Below, piece after piece: positions 16,340 to 19,023 of a DNA stretch of 19,023 nucleotides (its first letter is position 1; each line of letters starts with the position of its first letter). The stretch lies in the NCBI GenBank assembly GCA_021828605.1, contig JAJZEG010000141.1, forward strand, positions 1 to 19,023, given 5' to 3'. This stretch comes from Pseudomonadota bacterium (GTDB taxonomy: Bacteria; Pseudomonadota; Alphaproteobacteria; Acetobacterales; Acetobacteraceae). The position numbers were made by a program, and so were the translations under genes. Under the pieces are notes generated by a model. It saw only the letters and a list, made by a program, of their open reading frames with translations, was not told the origin of the DNA and ran no database searches.

Positions 16340-17052
16340 GCCATGCTACCACCCAAATAGGCACTGACCACCGCTTGGTCGGCCAGGACGGCGGCAGGCG
16401 GTCCATCCGCGATGATCCGGCCACCATCCAGGCAAATCAACCGATCAACCACCTGCACCAGAATATGCACGATATGTTCGATCCAGACGATCGCGATGCC
16501 GCGCTGGCGCAGATTTTGAATAATCTGCACCAATTCCCCCGCCTCACCATCGGTTAGCCCGCCGCCGATTTCATCGAGGAGCAGAATATCCGGGTTGGTC
16601 GCTAACGCCCGGGCTAGTTCCAGGCGCTTGCGATCAAGCAATCCAAGCGTATCCGCCCGACGATTGGCGAGGTGCAAAACCATACACGCGCTCAGCGCCT
16701 CCACCCCGCGCTGATACGCCTCCTCACCCTGCGCCTTAGCCCCTTGTTGCGCTGCCACCAACACATTTTCAAACACCGTCATGCCGCTGAATGGGCGCGG
16801 CACCTGATGCGACCGACCAATCCCCAATCGGCAACGCGCCGCCGCATCATGGTGATGCAAATCGATATCACGGTAGGTCATTTGCCCGGCGCTGGGTTGA
16901 AGTGCGCCGGATAACAAATTGAGCAAGGTGGTTTTGCCGCCACCATTGGGTCCGACAATCCCAATCGCCTCGCCTGCACCAATATTAAAATCAACATGGT
17001 CAATCACGGCGAGCGCGCCGAACTGTTTGCAAAGCGCGCGCGCCTGCAACAT
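16336..17052 (-). CDS. livG: LivG-type ABC transporter ATPase with atypical signature
   Basis: A 238-residue ATPase. Walker A is GPNGGGKTT at 34-42, Walker B is ILLLDE at 156-161, and the switch His is H193 (WIEH). The usual LSxGQ signature before ELARAL is replaced by LGLLDRKR (136-143). VPRPFSGMTVFENVLVAA is typical of LivG. The start is ATG 17052, one base after the stop of the binding-protein gene; a longer frame to 17133 would overlap that gene and adds unrelated residues. It probably works with the intact LivF, giving one canonical and one degenerate composite ATP site. Confidence 0.92.
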   Translation of the reverse strand: MLQARALCKQFGALAVIDHVDFNIGAGEAIGIVGPNGGGKTTLLNLLSGALQPSAGQMTYRDIDLHHHDAAARCRLGIGRSHQVPRPFSGMTVFENVLVAAQQGAKAQGEEAYQRGVEALSACMVLHLANRRADTLGLLDRKRLELARALATNPDILLLDEIGGGLTDGEAGELVQIIQNLRQRGIAIVWIEHIVHILVQVVDRLICLDGGRIIADGPPAAVLADQAVVSAYLGGSMA

Positions 17053-17053
17053 G

Positions 17054-18376
17054 CTATACCATCCGATAGGGCAATAATTTCGCCTGCACCGGTACGCGAC
17101 GATCCTCGACATTCTCAATCGTGTGGTAATCAAGCTTGTATTTACTGCCGGGTTTCGCTTTGACCCATTGCGCGCCGATCAAAATAGTGGTCGCGACATG
17201 CGGCACCGGGCCGGTGGTGAAATCAATCGGCCCGACCGTGGTGGTGGTTTTCAATTTGCCCATCGCATTCGCTAACATTTGCTTATTGGTGGGCGCGCCA
17301 CTCGCCTGCAAGGCAGCAATCCCGGCATCGATCAATGACATCGAGGCGCCAAGCTGTTGCTGCCATTGATGGCCCGAATGGCGCTCATACGAAGCGGCCA
17401 GCTGGGCCGATGACAGACCCGACACCGGCGATCCATACGGAAATACCGGATGCCAATAAGCAGCCGCCGAAATTCGGTGCCCCAGCGGGCCTAACACCTC
17501 GATTTGCGAAGGGAATAGGCCGGTCTTGGCAACTTCGACGATTTTCATTTGCCGTGTTAGTCCCTGCTGTGCGGCCTGCCGCCAGAACCGGGTGAAATCC
17601 GGCGGGATCGGGAAGGTAACCAGCAGCTCGCATTTCTCGCGCTTGAACTGCGCGATTTGCGCGGAAAAATCGGTCGCTCCATCCTCATAGCCGCCCGGAT
17701 CGATCACCTCGAACCCGGCCTTGCGCAACAGCGGAAAGAGATGCGCGCGCACCGCATTGCCATCGGCATCATTCGGCGCGAGGCCAGCGACCTTGCGATT
17801 GGTTTTCACATCGCTCTGCCAGGAGGATAAATAGGTTTGCGCGAACTGCTCGACGCCGAAGCAGAAATGATAGGTCCATTTGAACGGGCAGGGTTGGCCA
17901 GGCTTGGCACCCCGCCCGAAATACCAGGATTCCCAGGGCTCGATGGTCGAGAGGCAGGGCATGCCCGCCGCCTCACACGCATCGGCCACCGGATTGACCA
18001 CTTCCGGGGTCGAGGTGGTCAACATCATGTCGATATGCGCGCCATTGATCAAATCCTTGGCGAGCTGGCTCGCACGGGTTGGATCGGATTGGGTATCGCG
18101 ATCCAGCAACACCACCTCGTAGGTTTGGCCGCCAATGGTCAGGCCCTTGGCGAGCGACTTGCGCGCCAGATCGAGCACGAACGGATCAGCCTCGCCAAAT
18201 CCGGCCAGCGGCCCGGTGCGCGGGCTGATAAAGCCGATTTTCAGTTTTTTCTCTGGCCCCGCCCAGGCACGCCGCACCGGCAACAGCGCACTCGCCGCTC
18301 CCAGCCCCGCAGCACCGAGCCCGGTGGCCAGCACGTCACGGCGCCGCGCGCCTGATCGATCCGATGAATTGGTCAT
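17054..18376 (-). CDS. Tat-exported periplasmic binding protein of a Liv-type ABC transporter
   Basis: A 440-residue type I periplasmic binding protein (Peripla_BP_6 class). The N-terminus has a twin-arginine-type motif RRRDVL at 11-16, a hydrophobic Ala/Gly-rich core and a cleavage-like AWA before residue 40, indicating export of the folded protein. The mature part opens with KIGFISPRTGPLAGFGEAD, and contains RDTQSDPTRASQLAKDLI and MLTTSTPEVVNPVADACEAAGMPC. AAGGGA-type Shine-Dalgarno (AAGGGA, complement at 18385-18390) lies eight bases before the ATG. It is the first gene of the operon. The ligand is not readable; an aromatic acid is inferred from pobA and pcaIJ downstream. Confidence 0.92.
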   Translation of the reverse strand: MTNSSDRSGARRRDVLATGLGAAGLGAASALLPVRRAWAGPEKKLKIGFISPRTGPLAGFGEADPFVLDLARKSLAKGLTIGGQTYEVVLLDRDTQSDPTRASQLAKDLINGAHIDMMLTTSTPEVVNPVADACEAAGMPCLSTIEPWESWYFGRGAKPGQPCPFKWTYHFCFGVEQFAQTYLSSWQSDVKTNRKVAGLAPNDADGNAVRAHLFPLLRKAGFEVIDPGGYEDGATDFSAQIAQFKREKCELLVTFPIPPDFTRFWRQAAQQGLTRQMKIVEVAKTGLFPSQIEVLGPLGHRISAAAYWHPVFPYGSPVSGLSSAQLAASYERHSGHQWQQQLGASMSLIDAGIAALQASGAPTNKQMLANAMGKLKTTTTVGPIDFTTGPVPHVATTILIGAQWVKAKPGSKYKLDYHTIENVEDRRVPVQAKLLPYRMV

Positions 18377-18435
18377 TCCCCGTTTCCCTTCTGTCGTTTC
18401 TCGGTGCGTCGCCCGGTTCGGACCCGCCTCAATTT

Positions 18436-18450
18436 GTTCGTTCAGCGCAC
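18436..18450. promoter_or_regulatory. Candidate PcaR/PcaU/PobR-type operator
   Basis: GTTCGTTCAGCGCAC matches 12 of 15 positions of the site I recall for Pseudomonas putida PcaR, GTTCGATAATCGCAC, with both five-base ends identical. A further GTTCG lies in the same orientation at 18416-18420, exactly 20 bases upstream, and GTGCG at 18404-18408. A palindrome plus a direct repeat about two helical turns away resembles the PcaU operator layout. It lies between the divergent regulator and operon. Confidence 0.5.
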
Positions 18451-18469
18451 ATTAGTTTCTTGGACGGAC

Positions 18470-18498
18470 ATTTGGCAGAAGAACCACTAAGTTGTCAA
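18470..18498 (-). promoter_or_regulatory. Candidate sigma-70 promoter for the aromatic operon
   Basis: On the - strand TTGACA (18498-18493) is a perfect -35 box. After a 17-base spacer comes CCAAAT (18475-18470), which matches the -10 consensus only in its last three bases. A good -35 with a poor -10 suits a regulated promoter. Transcription would begin near 18462 and give a leader of about 85 bases before the binding-protein ATG. Confidence 0.4.
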
Positions 18499-18537
18499 GA
18501 GTTTTCTTTCCGGCAAAACCGACTAAACACCGCAGGG

Positions 18538-19023
18538 ATGGACCCGTCAGACCCACCCACCACCGACCAGGCCGAGCCGAGCGATCCGGGTCGCTCCGAT
18601 CTGGTCGAGAGCTTTGCGCGCGGCCTTGCGGTGCTGCGCGCGTTCGGGCCGAGCCGTCGCGCGCTGACCTTGACCGATATTGCCAAGCTGACCGGCCAGC
18701 AGCGCTCCACCTCGCGGCGATTTTTGTTGACGCTCTGCGCGCTGGGCTATGCGGTGCAGGACGGTCGCTATTTTTCGCTGACACCCCGGGTGCTGGAACT
18801 GGGCTATTCCTATTTGACCAGCCTTGGTTTTCCCACCCTGATCCAGCCGCATTTGACCGGGCTCACCCGGCTATTGGGCGAGTCGAGTTCCGCTGCGGTG
18901 CTCGATGGGACGGAGATTGTCTATGTCGCGCGCTCGGCGGCGCCGCAGCGTTTGATGTCGATCAGCCTGGGTATCGGCAGCAGGCTACCTGCCTTCGTCA
19001 CGTCAATGGGACAGGCCTTGCTC
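18538..19023 (+). CDS. IclR-family regulator of PcaR/PcaU/PobR type (3' partial)
   Basis: The frame starts at ATG 18538 and is still open at the right edge (162 codons visible). After an acidic, Pro-rich tail of about 22 residues comes the helix-turn-helix domain: ESFARGLAVLRAF, LTLTDIAKLTG, STSRRFLLTLCALGY, then the wing DGRYFSLTPRVLELG. The effector domain begins with SSAAVLDGTEIVYVAR and SISLGIGSRLPAF, a pattern close to beta-ketoadipate regulators PcaR, PcaU and PobR. These sense 4-hydroxybenzoate, protocatechuate or 3-oxoadipate. It is divergent from the pobA-pcaIJ operon and very likely controls it. Which effector it binds cannot be told from this part. Confidence 0.9.
   Translation, partial: MDPSDPPTTDQAEPSDPGRSDLVESFARGLAVLRAFGPSRRALTLTDIAKLTGQQRSTSRRFLLTLCALGYAVQDGRYFSLTPRVLELGYSYLTSLGFPTLIQPHLTGLTRLLGESSSAAVLDGTEIVYVARSAAPQRLMSISLGIGSRLPAFVTSMGQALL

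Noticed and set aside
17053..17133. N-terminal extension of LivG
   Set aside because: It overlaps the binding-protein gene in another frame; ATPases of this family begin at the MLQARAL position.
1..19023. Search for tRNA genes, CRISPR arrays, insertion sequences and phage or defence genes
   Set aside because: No repeat-spacer pattern, transposase or tRNA-like cloverleaf was seen; the lone EVE domain is not accompanied by defence genes.

Overview
The window is dense, GC-rich bacterial DNA with almost no intergenic space. Gene content and style (PobA/PcaIJ aromatic catabolism, a Tat-exported Liv-type binding protein, tyrS-sufE coupling, TAG-ended intergenic palindromes) suggest an alphaproteobacterium, perhaps Rhodospirillales/Acetobacteraceae. 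That placement is inference, not a sequence match.

Left half, + strand (1-9914): one tightly packed co-directional run. It opens with the 3' part of a large alpha-helical repeat protein (at least eight units of about 76 residues with an LVN motif). An RgpF-like (rhamnan synthesis F) glycan protein follows, then three paralogous GT87-family polytopic glycosyltransferases. Two small single-pass membrane ORFs lie between the second and third GT87 genes. The run continues into housekeeping genes: tyrosyl-tRNA synthetase, a SufE-like Fe-S assembly protein, a YciI-like protein and an EVE-domain protein. Most junctions are ATGA or TGATG overlaps, so translation is probably coupled. The first five large genes look like an envelope or exopolysaccharide glycosylation locus.

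Centre (9912-10038): a short convergent intergenic region made of inverted-repeat elements beginning TAGAGC. The stop codons of both flanking genes fall inside the element ends.

Right half, - strand (18376 down to 10036): a nine-gene catabolic operon. In transcription order it holds a Tat-signal periplasmic binding protein, LivG, LivF, LivH, LivM, a zinc benzyl-alcohol-type dehydrogenase, 4-hydroxybenzoate 3-monooxygenase (PobA), and the two subunits of 3-oxoadipate CoA-transferase (PcaI, PcaJ). Divergent from it is the start of an IclR-family regulator of the PcaR/PcaU/PobR type, which runs off the right edge. The 161-bp divergent region contains a GTTCG-N5-CGCAC site resembling the PcaR operator and a TTGACA -35 box facing the operon.

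Reading the right half together: a Liv-type ABC transporter imports an aromatic acid or related compound. The dehydrogenase may oxidise an aryl alcohol. PobA makes protocatechuate. PcaIJ activates 3-oxoadipate at the end of the beta-ketoadipate route. Ring cleavage and the middle steps (pcaGH, B, C, D, F) are not in the window.
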